From Komagataeibacter swingsii (GTDB lineage: Bacteria > Pseudomonadota > Alphaproteobacteria > Acetobacterales > Acetobacteraceae), in contig NZ_NKUB01000010.1 of NCBI RefSeq assembly GCF_003207895.1, forward strand, positions 1 through 64,000: DNA of 64,000 nucleotides, given 5' to 3'. Both the position numbers and the translations under genes were made by a program. Numbering within the stretch: the first letter of the stretch is position 1; each line of letters starts with the position of its first letter. The notes below the pieces were generated by a model, which saw nothing but the letters and a program-made list of their open reading frames with translations, did not search any database and was not told the DNA's origin. This document shows positions 17,691 through 25,923 of the stretch, piece by piece.

Positions 17691-19232
17691 ATGAAGAAAG
17701 CGGAAGCAACATTGCCGACGTTTTCAGCAATGGATTATGTGCGCGATGCCGCGGTGGGCTTGTTTTATTATAAGCGTTCCGTAGCTTTTGCGTTTGCAAT
17801 TCCTGTTGCTTTTGGTGTCCTGTTCGCGCTTAAGGCGCATACCTCTTATGTCGCCCAGGCCAAATTGCTGGTTCTATACAGTAATGATTACGTTTTTCAC
17901 CCCGGTGCGCGGGATACGGGTAACGACATTGCGCTTGACCGTAATGAAATCATGCAGGGCGAACTGGAGATCCTGAACAGCCAGTCCCTGATCGAGCATA
18001 CCCTGGAAAAGTTGGGCGTGCGGGTGGTTTACCCGTCATTCCGGGGCAAGGACAGGAAAGAACTGCCGTTTGCGGCCCAGCGCCTGCTGCGGGACTTTTC
18101 CATTGCCGCGGTGCCGCAGGCTAACGTGATCGAACTGAAACTGCGCAATAATGACCGCCAGGTAGCGCTTGATACGTTATCCGCCATTATTGACGAATAC
18201 CTGGCCGATCGTGCTGAAATTTTCCAGCGCCATGTGACATTTGGCAGTGAAAAGGCGCGTCAGGACATCACGAACGAACTGAAGGCGGCAGAAGACAATC
18301 TCGTTGCCTTCCAGGAAGCGCACCAGATCAGCGACCTGAAGGAACAGACTGTCCTGTTGCTTCACCGCATCAGCGAAATCGCCGATGAAAAGGAAGGCGT
18401 GGCAGGTGAAATCGGGAACCTGAAGGCGCAGAGCGCGACACTGGTCCAGGCGTTGCAGGATCTTCCGGCGCAGTCGCTGATCTATCAGGAAACCGATATT
18501 TCGCAGGAACACAAGATGCTGACGGACCGGTTGACGCAGCTTCAGATCCAGCAGGCGGATCTGAAGGGGCGTTACCAGAATGACTATGCGCTCGTCCGCA
18601 ATGTGCAGCGCCAGATCAACATGGTGCAGGGCAGCCTGCACCGCACGCCTGCGCGCGAAACCGTGGTGCAGCGTACGGGTATCAACACGGTTTATAACGA
18701 ACTGTTCCAGCAGAATCTTCTGCTGACATCCCGCCTGCGTGGCCTTCAGGCCAAGCTTGATGGCCTGAGCGACGAACTCAATGGGCTGCAGGGACGTTCG
18801 GACGAACTCGTCTCGCTGTCAGGGCAGTATCATGCCCTGCAACGGACCCGCGATGTGCTGGAGCAGAGCTATCGCGTCATTGCCCAGAATGCGGAAGAAA
18901 CCCGTCTGGCGGCCGAACTTAATCCGGAAAATGACGCCAATATCCGCATTATTCAATCACCGGCTTCCCCGGCAGGTGGGCGAAGCTTGCGGTTTGTCAT
19001 CCTGGTTCTTGGCCTGATCGTAGGCTTCGGTTCAGCCGTGATCATGCTGGCGGCCCGCCTGCTGACGCAGCAGGTTTTCCTGACCCCGTTCGATGTCGAG
19101 CGCCGTACCGGCATGCCGGTCATTGCCAGCGTGATGGATGCCGGTGCGCCTGCGCCCACATGGATATCGCCGCACACGGATGCGCTGGTTAAACAATGGG
19201 CTGGATGGCTGCTGGTGAGGCTGCGGAAATGA
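17691..19232 (+). CDS. Wzz/GumC-like polysaccharide copolymerase (no kinase domain)
   Basis: Chain-length determinant of 513 residues. TM1 lies near residues 30-47 (VAFAFAIPVAFGVLFALKA), a long coiled-coil-rich periplasmic part follows (many Gln/Leu/Glu heptads, about residues 190-400), then the proline-rich SPASPAGGRSLRF directly before TM2 (FVILVLGLIVGFGSAVIML). The protein ends about 65 residues later without Walker motifs. The kinase-like part is a separate gene that starts on its stop codon. First gene of the second polysaccharide operon, after a long AT-rich leader. Confidence 0.9.
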   Translation: MKKAEATLPTFSAMDYVRDAAVGLFYYKRSVAFAFAIPVAFGVLFALKAHTSYVAQAKLLVLYSNDYVFHPGARDTGNDIALDRNEIMQGELEILNSQSLIEHTLEKLGVRVVYPSFRGKDRKELPFAAQRLLRDFSIAAVPQANVIELKLRNNDRQVALDTLSAIIDEYLADRAEIFQRHVTFGSEKARQDITNELKAAEDNLVAFQEAHQISDLKEQTVLLLHRISEIADEKEGVAGEIGNLKAQSATLVQALQDLPAQSLIYQETDISQEHKMLTDRLTQLQIQQADLKGRYQNDYALVRNVQRQINMVQGSLHRTPARETVVQRTGINTVYNELFQQNLLLTSRLRGLQAKLDGLSDELNGLQGRSDELVSLSGQYHALQRTRDVLEQSYRVIAQNAEETRLAAELNPENDANIRIIQSPASPAGGRSLRFVILVLGLIVGFGSAVIMLAARLLTQQVFLTPFDVERRTGMPVIASVMDAGAPAPTWISPHTDALVKQWAGWLLVRLRK

Positions 19233-19870
19233 GCAACCAGACCCGGCCCGTTGTCCTGCTGCCGCGTTTCATGCTGGAAGAAGTTGCCGCGCAGGTGACG
19301 CATCTCATACCGGTTGCCAGTGGCAAAAGTTGCATTCTGCAGATGGTGGGGCCTCACGGTGGTGAGGGTGTCTCCTCCATGGCGCAGGATCTCTCCATTA
19401 TCACGTCGTTCGGTCAGGGCATGAAGACGCTACTGCTGTGCGTGGGGGCGCTGGATGATGAACAGCAGGCCGTATTCCCGGGCATGGATGATCCGGCCCA
19501 GTGGGAACAGAGCAAGGACTTCCCGCCATGGTTCCGCTTCAAGCGGTATCACGACGACAGGCTGTGTGTGGGCTTTGCCGATTCGTCGGTCATTGTCCAG
19601 ACAGTGGACTGGGTGATGCTGCTGCAGGCCGCGCGGAAAAAATTCGACCTGGTCGTCTGTGATACCCCGACACCCCGGGTTTCGCCCATTGCGCTCAACT
19701 TCGTTCCCTACGCCGATATCTGCCTGATTGTTATTTCGGCGGAACATACCCTTCAGCACGAAGTCGCGGTCCTGCAGCGCAAGATTGCCGAAATAGGGGG
19801 CAATGTGGATGGTGCGATCCTGAACCGTCGCCGTTTCCATGTCCCCAAGATTGTTTATGACAGAATGTAA
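19229..19870 (+). CDS. CpsD/BY-kinase-like P-loop partner with degenerate Walker A
   Basis: Cytoplasmic protein of about 213 residues in the place where Gram-positive-style CpsD kinases follow their membrane adaptor. The fold-defining order is visible: a P-loop position reading VGPHGGEGVSSMAQDL, a later KTLLLCVGAL at the A' position and KFDLVVCDTPTPRVSP at the Walker B position. The canonical G-K-S/T is replaced by G-V-S, so the phosphate-binding lysine is missing, and A' lacks the usual DxD. It is therefore probably a non-catalytic partner of the copolymerase. No tyrosine cluster at the C-terminus. ATG 19229 overlaps the upstream stop. Confidence 0.72.
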   Translation: MSNQTRPVVLLPRFMLEEVAAQVTHLIPVASGKSCILQMVGPHGGEGVSSMAQDLSIITSFGQGMKTLLLCVGALDDEQQAVFPGMDDPAQWEQSKDFPPWFRFKRYHDDRLCVGFADSSVIVQTVDWVMLLQAARKKFDLVVCDTPTPRVSPIALNFVPYADICLIVISAEHTLQHEVAVLQRKIAEIGGNVDGAILNRRRFHVPKIVYDRM

Positions 19871-19906
19871 ATAAAACACAAAAAATTATATAGCGAAGAT
19901 AATAAA

Positions 19907-20671
19907 ATGATAAATATTGATAAAAAAGTATTTGGTCTGCATTTTGATATGCTGACGGAACGGGGTGTTGCATCCATGGTGCTTTCAACCGTCTGCAAAC
20001 CGGACGATGGCGTGCAGCTTGTTGTTACGCCCAATATCCAGCATATTTCATTACTTGAAAAAAATGAAGATTTCCGCCGTGCTTATGCTTCGGCCCGTAT
20101 CGTGACGTGCGATGGTTTCCCACTGTACTATTATGCGCGCATGCGGCGGGTTCCCATAATCGGGCGGGTAACCGGACGGGGTATCGTGGAAGCCCTGCTT
20201 GCTGATCCCGCCCGTCTGGCCAGCCAGCGGCTTTTTCTTGTCGTGCCGGATCAGGAAACCCAGAATGCCGTGGTATCATGGGCCGGGCGCAATGGTCTGA
20301 CGCATGCGGTCAGGACCATTATCCCGTCCTGTGGCTTTGTCGATAATGACGCGGAATGCCGCCAATTGGCGCACGAGATTACACAATTCGCCCCCACCAT
20401 ACTGCTGTTGTGCGTTGGCGCGCCGCAAAGCGAGGTATTCGTGGGGCGCTACCGTGCCCTGCTGCCGGCGTGCTGGGCCTTGTGCATTGGCCAGGGTGTC
20501 AAGGTGGCGCTGGGGCTGGTGCGGGGTGCGCCGCGCTGGGTGCAGGCCGCCAATCTGGAATGGCTGTGGCGCATATTGCAGGAACCGCGTCGCCTGGCAT
20601 GGCGGTACGCGGTATCTGCCGCAGGGTTCCTGCGCGCCATGTGCAAGGATATAGCGCAGGGCAGGACATGA
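19907..20671 (+). CDS. WecG/TagA/CpsF-family glycosyltransferase (second copy)
   Basis: GT26-type enzyme of 254 residues. Family marks are VVTPNIQHISLLEKN with RIVTCDGFPLYYYARM, the central ILLLCVGAPQSEVFV and the C-terminal APRWVQAANLEWLWRILQEPRRLAWRY. It differs widely from the first copy at 1625, so it is not a recent duplication and may use another sugar. Its stop overlaps the start of the sugar-phosphate transferase (ATGA). Confidence 0.9.
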   Translation: MINIDKKVFGLHFDMLTERGVASMVLSTVCKPDDGVQLVVTPNIQHISLLEKNEDFRRAYASARIVTCDGFPLYYYARMRRVPIIGRVTGRGIVEALLADPARLASQRLFLVVPDQETQNAVVSWAGRNGLTHAVRTIIPSCGFVDNDAECRQLAHEITQFAPTILLLCVGAPQSEVFVGRYRALLPACWALCIGQGVKVALGLVRGAPRWVQAANLEWLWRILQEPRRLAWRYAVSAAGFLRAMCKDIAQGRT

Positions 20672-21819
20672 CGGACCGTTCTGCTCCCCCACCATATGAC
20701 CCGGGCTGCCCCCTTCCGGTATCGGGAGGCGCGGGGCGCGTGCCCTGCATGCCCGTAGCCGATGCCGATGGCGCCGCACGGGCAAACGCGCCGGGGCGGG
20801 GTGTCGCCGCCTGGGTGTCCCGCCGGCGCCTGTTCCATAATCGTCCCCGGCGGATTGTGCTGGTTGGCGATATGGAAATGGTCACCCGGCTTGTCGCCCG
20901 TCTGCGGGCACGGGCTGACAGATACAGGGTCGTGGGCCAGTTCTCATGCCAGCAGGGGGCCGGCGAGTGGCGATGTGATGGTGATGTCAGCGACCTGCTG
21001 GCCTTCTGCCATGCCAGCCTGCCCGACATGATCGTTCTTGCCCTGGAAGACATGGAACGCCAGCGCATGCGCGACCTGCTGGCCCGCCTTATCATCCTGC
21101 CGACCGAACTGCGGCTGGCGATGGATATCCTGCCGCCCGGTTTTATAGGCGATGATTTCAATGCCGATTTTGGCATGTGCCTGCTGCCCGTATGCCAACG
21201 CCCCCTTGATGGCTGGCGTGACATCGTCAAGCTGGCGGAAGACAAGATCATCTCCCTGCTGGCGCTGGTCATGCTGGCCCCGCTGTTCCTTGTCATCGCG
21301 CTGCTGATCAGGATTGACAGTCATGGCCCGGTATTTTTCCGGCAGAAACGCTATGGCTTCAATAACGAGATCATAAATGTCCTGAAATTCAGGACGATGT
21401 ACACCGATCAGGAAGACCTGAGTGGCCGGCAGATGACAGTGCGTGGGGACCAGCGCGTGACGCGGGTGGGACGCTACCTGCGTAATCTCAGCCTTGATGA
21501 ACTGCCGCAGCTCGTCAATGTGCTGATGGGGCAGATGTCGATCGTCGGTCCGCGCGCCCATGCCGTCGCCATGGAGGTATGTGGCCGGCCGTATGAACAT
21601 GTGGTGGAGGGCTATTCCGCCCGGCACCGCGTAAGGCCCGGCATTACCGGCCTTGCGCAGGTCAATGGCAGCCGGGGGCCGCTGACCACGGTGGAAGCGG
21701 CACGGCGCAGGGTGGAATACGACCTGACTTATGTCGCGCACTGGTCCTTATGGCTGGATATCCGGATTATTATCAAAAGTGTCTGGATCGTTTTCTTCCG
21801 CAGGGAAAATGCGTTTTGA
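20668..21819 (+). CDS. Polyprenyl sugar-phosphate transferase lacking the N-terminal membrane bundle
   Basis: Priming sugar transferase of about 383 residues. After a Pro/Ala-rich leader it begins with the Rossmann-like domain (RRIVLVGDMEMVTRLV), then the catalytic domain from about residue 190 with one long hydrophobic helix (IISLLALVMLAPLFLVIALLI), FRQKRYGFNN, LKFRTMYTDQEDL, SLDELPQLVNVLMGQMSIVG and RPGITGLAQVNGSRG. Unlike the 493-residue enzyme at 108 it lacks the four to five N-terminal helices. ATG 20668 overlaps the previous stop; an upstream extension would run inside that gene and is unlikely. Confidence 0.88.
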   Translation: MTDRSAPPPYDPGCPLPVSGGAGRVPCMPVADADGAARANAPGRGVAAWVSRRRLFHNRPRRIVLVGDMEMVTRLVARLRARADRYRVVGQFSCQQGAGEWRCDGDVSDLLAFCHASLPDMIVLALEDMERQRMRDLLARLIILPTELRLAMDILPPGFIGDDFNADFGMCLLPVCQRPLDGWRDIVKLAEDKIISLLALVMLAPLFLVIALLIRIDSHGPVFFRQKRYGFNNEIINVLKFRTMYTDQEDLSGRQMTVRGDQRVTRVGRYLRNLSLDELPQLVNVLMGQMSIVGPRAHAVAMEVCGRPYEHVVEGYSARHRVRPGITGLAQVNGSRGPLTTVEAARRRVEYDLTYVAHWSLWLDIRIIIKSVWIVFFRRENAF

Positions 21820-21867
21820 TCGGGCGTCATGATTCTGGTCGTGCCGCCTGGTCCATGATATGTGGCT

Positions 21868-22470
21868 ATGGAACAAGATGGGGCCATCCTTTCCATTATG
21901 ATCGATTACGTCACCGATTTTGCAGATCAGGCCGATATTCTGCCGGTGGTGCTGACGGTTGCCTGCATCATGGGTCTGCGGGGATGGTGGCAGGGCATGT
22001 ATGTATGGAGCGTAGTGGTCGGCCTGACGCTGGGGACCATGCTGCTGCTCAAGATCGCGGGGCTGTACTATGCCTGGCTGACACAGGGCGTGGTCGTAAG
22101 CCCCAGCGGGCATGTCGCGTCGGCATGCGTGGCGTATGGGGGGCTGCTGGTCCTGCTGTTGCGCCGGCAACTGGTGCGTTATCCCGTCGCCATGCTGGTG
22201 CCCCTGCTGGTCGTGGCGCTGGTCATTGGGTACACCCGGTTGCAGTTGCAGGCCCATACCATGGGCGAGGTTATCGTCGGCGCCCTGGTCGGGTGTATCG
22301 GGGGAATGGCGCTGGGCATGAAATGCGGGCCGGTGCCGCCGTCGTTATGGGGCTACCTGTTGCCGTGCGTCCTGTGCATCGCCATGCTGTTTCATGGTTT
22401 TCACATGGGGGCGGAAGTAACGATACGACACGTCTTTTCCCCCGAAGAGCTGTTTCCAACACATCTGTAA
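21868..22470 (+). CDS. PAP2-superfamily membrane phosphatase
   Basis: Membrane protein of about 200 residues with six hydrophobic segments. Motif 2 reads SPSGHVAS (PSGH) and motif 3 reads TRLQLQAHTMGEVIVG, where the usual SRx5HxxxD has Glu instead of Asp; motif 1 is not clear. In this place the likely role is dephosphorylation of undecaprenyl diphosphate released by polymerisation, or of a lipid intermediate. GTG 21862 is an alternative start. It follows the priming transferase by 48 bases. Confidence 0.72.
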   Translation: MEQDGAILSIMIDYVTDFADQADILPVVLTVACIMGLRGWWQGMYVWSVVVGLTLGTMLLLKIAGLYYAWLTQGVVVSPSGHVASACVAYGGLLVLLLRRQLVRYPVAMLVPLLVVALVIGYTRLQLQAHTMGEVIVGALVGCIGGMALGMKCGPVPPSLWGYLLPCVLCIAMLFHGFHMGAEVTIRHVFSPEELFPTHL

Positions 22471-22520
22471 TGCACATGGGGCTGAATTTTTGACTGGCTG
22501 TCCCTGCATTGTTGCTCGCG

Positions 22521-22541
22521 GGCAGGAGATGTCCTCCTGCC
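22521..22541. terminator. Hairpin between PAP2 and export gene
   Basis: Perfect 8-base arms GGCAGGAG and CTCCTGCC with a 5-base loop, in the 128-base gap. There is no U-run, so it may be an attenuator, an RNA-processing stem or a weak terminator. Confidence 0.35.
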
Positions 22542-22598
22542 TTACCCCAGCGGGGCGGCGTACTGCCTCTTCGCCTTTCATGGTCATGTAAAAATCTG

Positions 22599-23315
22599 AT
22601 GTCTATTTTCCATCGGCCTGTGGCTTTCTGTATTTGCCTGCTGCTGGCAGGTTGTGTGCAGCATATCCCCATCCATCCGCAGCGGGCCGCGGAATTCGTG
22701 CCATGGGTCGATGAGCCGCCAGTGCATCCGCTCGAAGCGGGGGACAACCTGGCGCTGCGGTACATGCTTAACCCCGAACTCAACAACAACAGCCTGCCAA
22801 TCGGGCCGGACGGACGCATCAGCCTGCCGTTGCTGGGGCCGGTCATGGCGGCGGGACAGACGGTCGAGGAATTCGACGCCCGCATCCGCCTGCGTTATGC
22901 CAGCATCCTGCGTGACCCGCAGGTTGACGTGCTGGTCAACAGCTATGGTTCGGCACGGGTCTATGTCGGTGGTGAAGTCAAGACGCAGAGTGTGATCGAC
23001 CTCAAGGGACCGACCAATGTGCTGCAGGCCGTGCTGGCCGCGGGCGGCGTCATTGAAACCGGCAGCCTGGAGCGCGTCGTGCTGATCCGCCATCGTTCAG
23101 ATGGCAAGCCGATGCTGCGGCGGATCAACCTCAAGCGCTATATCGGTTATGCCGATGCCAAGGATAACGTGCTGCTCCAGCCCAATGACATGATATACGT
23201 GACAAAATCCGATATTGCGTCGTTTGACCTGTTTATCGACCAGTATCTGAACAAGGCCATCCCGATGAACAGGACGCTTAACCTTAATACCGGTGCCAAC
23301 GGGATGTTTTACTGA
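22599..23315 (+). CDS. Wza-type polysaccharide export lipoprotein
   Basis: Export protein of about 238 residues with a lipoprotein signal (FCICLLLAGC, lipobox LAGC). The Poly_export domain (LEAGDNLALRYMLNPELNNN, GPDGRISLPLLGPVMAAGQT) is followed by an SLBB-like domain (ARVYVGGEVKTQSVIDLKG, VLAAGGVIETGSLERVVLI). ATG 22599 fits the lipoprotein signal best. Longer than the first copy at 8753 and clearly distinct from it. It most likely works with the copolymerase at 17691. Confidence 0.9.
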   Translation: MSIFHRPVAFCICLLLAGCVQHIPIHPQRAAEFVPWVDEPPVHPLEAGDNLALRYMLNPELNNNSLPIGPDGRISLPLLGPVMAAGQTVEEFDARIRLRYASILRDPQVDVLVNSYGSARVYVGGEVKTQSVIDLKGPTNVLQAVLAAGGVIETGSLERVVLIRHRSDGKPMLRRINLKRYIGYADAKDNVLLQPNDMIYVTKSDIASFDLFIDQYLNKAIPMNRTLNLNTGANGMFY

Positions 23316-24661
23316 TGGGCGGGGCAGGGTCATTCAGGCCGCGTGTCCTGATCATTGCGGAATCGTGTAACCCGGAATGGGAAAGCATTCCACTGGTGGG
23401 CTGGTCGCATTACGAGGCCCTGTCCCGCATTGCCGATACGTATCTTGTCACCCGCTCGCGCAACCGTCCCGCGCTGGACCGTGCCGGACTGGTGGAAGGG
23501 CGGGACTATACCGCGATCGATACCGAGGCGCTGGTGCGGCCCATGGCCCGTGCCGTCGAATGGATCAGTGGTCCCAACAAGGGATGGGCCATGCTGACCG
23601 CCTTGAGCATCCCGTCCTACCTGTTGCTGGAACATGAGGCATGGCGGCGCTTTGGCCGTGGCCGGCAGGCCGGGCGTTTTGACATAATCCATCGCCTGAC
23701 CCCGCTCAGTCCCGCGGTACCCAGCCTGATCGCGGCACGGTGCCGGCGGGCGGGCATTCCGTTCGTGCTGGGGCCGATCAATGGCGGCCTGCCATGGCCG
23801 AAGGAATATCCCTCCCTGCAGACGCGCGAAGGGGAATGGATATCGCGTTTTCGCGGTCTGTACAAATACATGCCATGGGCACGCTCCACCCGCAGGGATG
23901 CCGCCGCGATCATGGTGGGCGGGCGTTCGGCATTGCGCGATCTGGACCGTAAATGGCGCGACCGGGCCGTCTATGTTCCTGAAAACGGGATTGACCCGAC
24001 GCGTTTTCCCGATGCGCCGACACGGACAGCGCAATCATATGCCGCCCGCCCGCTGCATGTCGTCTTTCTGGGGCGTCTGGTGCCGTACAAGGGCTGCAAC
24101 ATGCTGATCGAGGCCATTGCGCCCCTGTTGCGGGCCGGACGCATGACGCTGGAAATCATCGGGTTCGGCCCGGAGGAAGCGCGCCTGCGGGCCATGGTGG
24201 CGGACGAAGGGTGCGCGGGCATGGTGCGCTTTGCTGGCAAGACCCCGCATCCGGAACTGGCGGGGCATCTGCGGCAGGCGGATATACTGGCTTTCCCGTC
24301 CGTGCATGAATTTGGTGGCACAGTCGTGCTGGAGGCCATGGCGATGGGTGTGGTGCCCATCGTGGTGGATTATGGCGGACCGGCGGAACTGACATCCCCG
24401 CAGACCGGCTACCTGCTGCCCCTGTTGCCGCAGCAGGCGCTTGTTGAGGCCCTGCGGCAGGTGCTGGACGCCATAGTGGCTGATCCGGGCCAGCTCGGTG
24501 CCCGTTCACAGGCCGCCATGCAACGGGTGAAGACCCTGTTTACCTGGGATCACAAGGCCCGGCAGACGCTGGAGGTCTATCGGTGGGTGATGGGGCTGCG
24601 CCCGACCCGCCCGGACTGGGGGATGCCCCTGCGTGATGTCCAGCCCGAGCAGGGTGCATGA
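23315..24661 (+). CDS. GT4-family glycosyltransferase
   Basis: GT-B transferase of 448 residues. The N-terminus reads ESCNPEWESIPLVGWSHYEAL, the acceptor side has FDIIHRLTPLSPAVPS and GPINGGLPWP, and the donor side has PENGIDPTRFP, FLGRLVPYKGCNMLIEAI and PSVHEFGGTVVLEAMAMGVVPIV with the E-x7-E pattern. ATG 23315 shares a base with the previous stop. The long acceptor domain (over 200 residues) suggests a branching or late-acting sugar transfer, but the linkage cannot be read. Confidence 0.9.
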   Translation: MGGAGSFRPRVLIIAESCNPEWESIPLVGWSHYEALSRIADTYLVTRSRNRPALDRAGLVEGRDYTAIDTEALVRPMARAVEWISGPNKGWAMLTALSIPSYLLLEHEAWRRFGRGRQAGRFDIIHRLTPLSPAVPSLIAARCRRAGIPFVLGPINGGLPWPKEYPSLQTREGEWISRFRGLYKYMPWARSTRRDAAAIMVGGRSALRDLDRKWRDRAVYVPENGIDPTRFPDAPTRTAQSYAARPLHVVFLGRLVPYKGCNMLIEAIAPLLRAGRMTLEIIGFGPEEARLRAMVADEGCAGMVRFAGKTPHPELAGHLRQADILAFPSVHEFGGTVVLEAMAMGVVPIVVDYGGPAELTSPQTGYLLPLLPQQALVEALRQVLDAIVADPGQLGARSQAAMQRVKTLFTWDHKARQTLEVYRWVMGLRPTRPDWGMPLRDVQPEQGA

Positions 24662-25923
24662 ACTTCCTGCTGTCTTTTGCCGAGCAGGCGTTTGGTTCCC
24701 TGCTGACCTTTTTCATCAATATGTGGATGGCCCGCAACGGGGCGCAGACAGCGTATGGTGTCTATGCCTTCTGGCTTGCCATTGCGTGGATACTGGGGTC
24801 GGCGCAAGCCACGCTTGTTACATCCCATCTGCTGACCATACCGCATAAAGACGGCCCGGAACGTACGCAGGTGGAACGGCTGTTCCTGAGCGTGCAGATC
24901 CTGTTTCTCCTGTTGACCATGGCCGGCATCTACGGGCTGAGCTGTGGCATGCGGGCATATGGGTCACCGTTTTATGCCAGTGCGGCGGCGGTGTTCATTC
25001 CATCGTTTCTCCTGTTCCAGTATGTCCGCGCGTTTGCGTTTTCACGCCAGCGTACCCGCCTGGCCATGTTTCTGACGGGTGGGATACTGCTGCTGGCTGT
25101 CTGCCTGCTGGGGGCGGACCATGCCGCCGGACATCCTGTAACGGTCGATCGCAGCCTGCTGCTTACCGCGCTGGCCTATGGCGGCGTATCGACTGGCATG
25201 CTGCTGTATCTGGCGGGGGGAATGACGCCATTGTGGCGCTGGGCCGCAATCAGGCCCAACCTGCATTACCTGCACAGTTCGGGCTGGCTGCTGCTGGGCG
25301 CGGGGTCTGCGGAACTGATCAACCGGCTGTACAGCTTCGTCGTGGCGGGCTGGTATGGCACGGCGGCGCTGGCCCTGCTGACTGCGGTGCAGGTTGCCAT
25401 CCGTCCGGCATGGATGCTGAGTGCCGCATGGATGTCCGTGGGCCTGCCGCGCCTGTCGCAGATGTGGGACAGGGGCGAGGCGCACAGGATCGTGCGCATG
25501 ACGACACTTGGCACGCTGGGCTGCGCCGCTGGCAGCATGATCTGGTCCTTCATGGTGATTGGCGGATGGCACTGGATTGCGCATACGCTGTACCATGACC
25601 GTTACGACAGCGTGGGGATCGTGCCGTATCTGTGGATGGGCAATGTCATGCTGGGTGGCGCGGTAACCGCACTGAACTGTACCATGCTGGCCATGCGTAA
25701 ATACAGGATACTGGCGCTGGTTGACCTGGGCGGCGCTGTGGTGACATGCATGGCCATGGGGGGGGTGATCGTGGCGCATCTGTCTTTTCCATGGGTGGTC
25801 TCGGCAACCATGGCGGGGCAGTTGGCGCAGTGCCTCCTTATGTTGCCGCTGGCACTGCGTGCGCTGGGTGTGGCGACGGCCCCCGCGCGGGCACCGCATA
25901 CCGATGGGCGCGCGGGCAACTGA
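24658..25923 (+). CDS. Wzx-like flippase (second copy)
   Basis: Polytopic membrane protein of 421 residues with about 11-12 hydrophobic segments and a flippase-like N-terminus (FAEQAFGSLLTFFINMWMARNG, YGVYAFWLAIAW). It probably flips the lipid-linked repeat unit made by the second set. ATG 24658 overlaps the GT4 stop (ATGA). The last 86 bases overlap the 3' end of the oppositely coded polymerase gene. Confidence 0.82.
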   Translation: MNFLLSFAEQAFGSLLTFFINMWMARNGAQTAYGVYAFWLAIAWILGSAQATLVTSHLLTIPHKDGPERTQVERLFLSVQILFLLLTMAGIYGLSCGMRAYGSPFYASAAAVFIPSFLLFQYVRAFAFSRQRTRLAMFLTGGILLLAVCLLGADHAAGHPVTVDRSLLLTALAYGGVSTGMLLYLAGGMTPLWRWAAIRPNLHYLHSSGWLLLGAGSAELINRLYSFVVAGWYGTAALALLTAVQVAIRPAWMLSAAWMSVGLPRLSQMWDRGEAHRIVRMTTLGTLGCAAGSMIWSFMVIGGWHWIAHTLYHDRYDSVGIVPYLWMGNVMLGGAVTALNCTMLAMRKYRILALVDLGGAVVTCMAMGGVIVAHLSFPWVVSATMAGQLAQCLLMLPLALRALGVATAPARAPHTDGRAGN

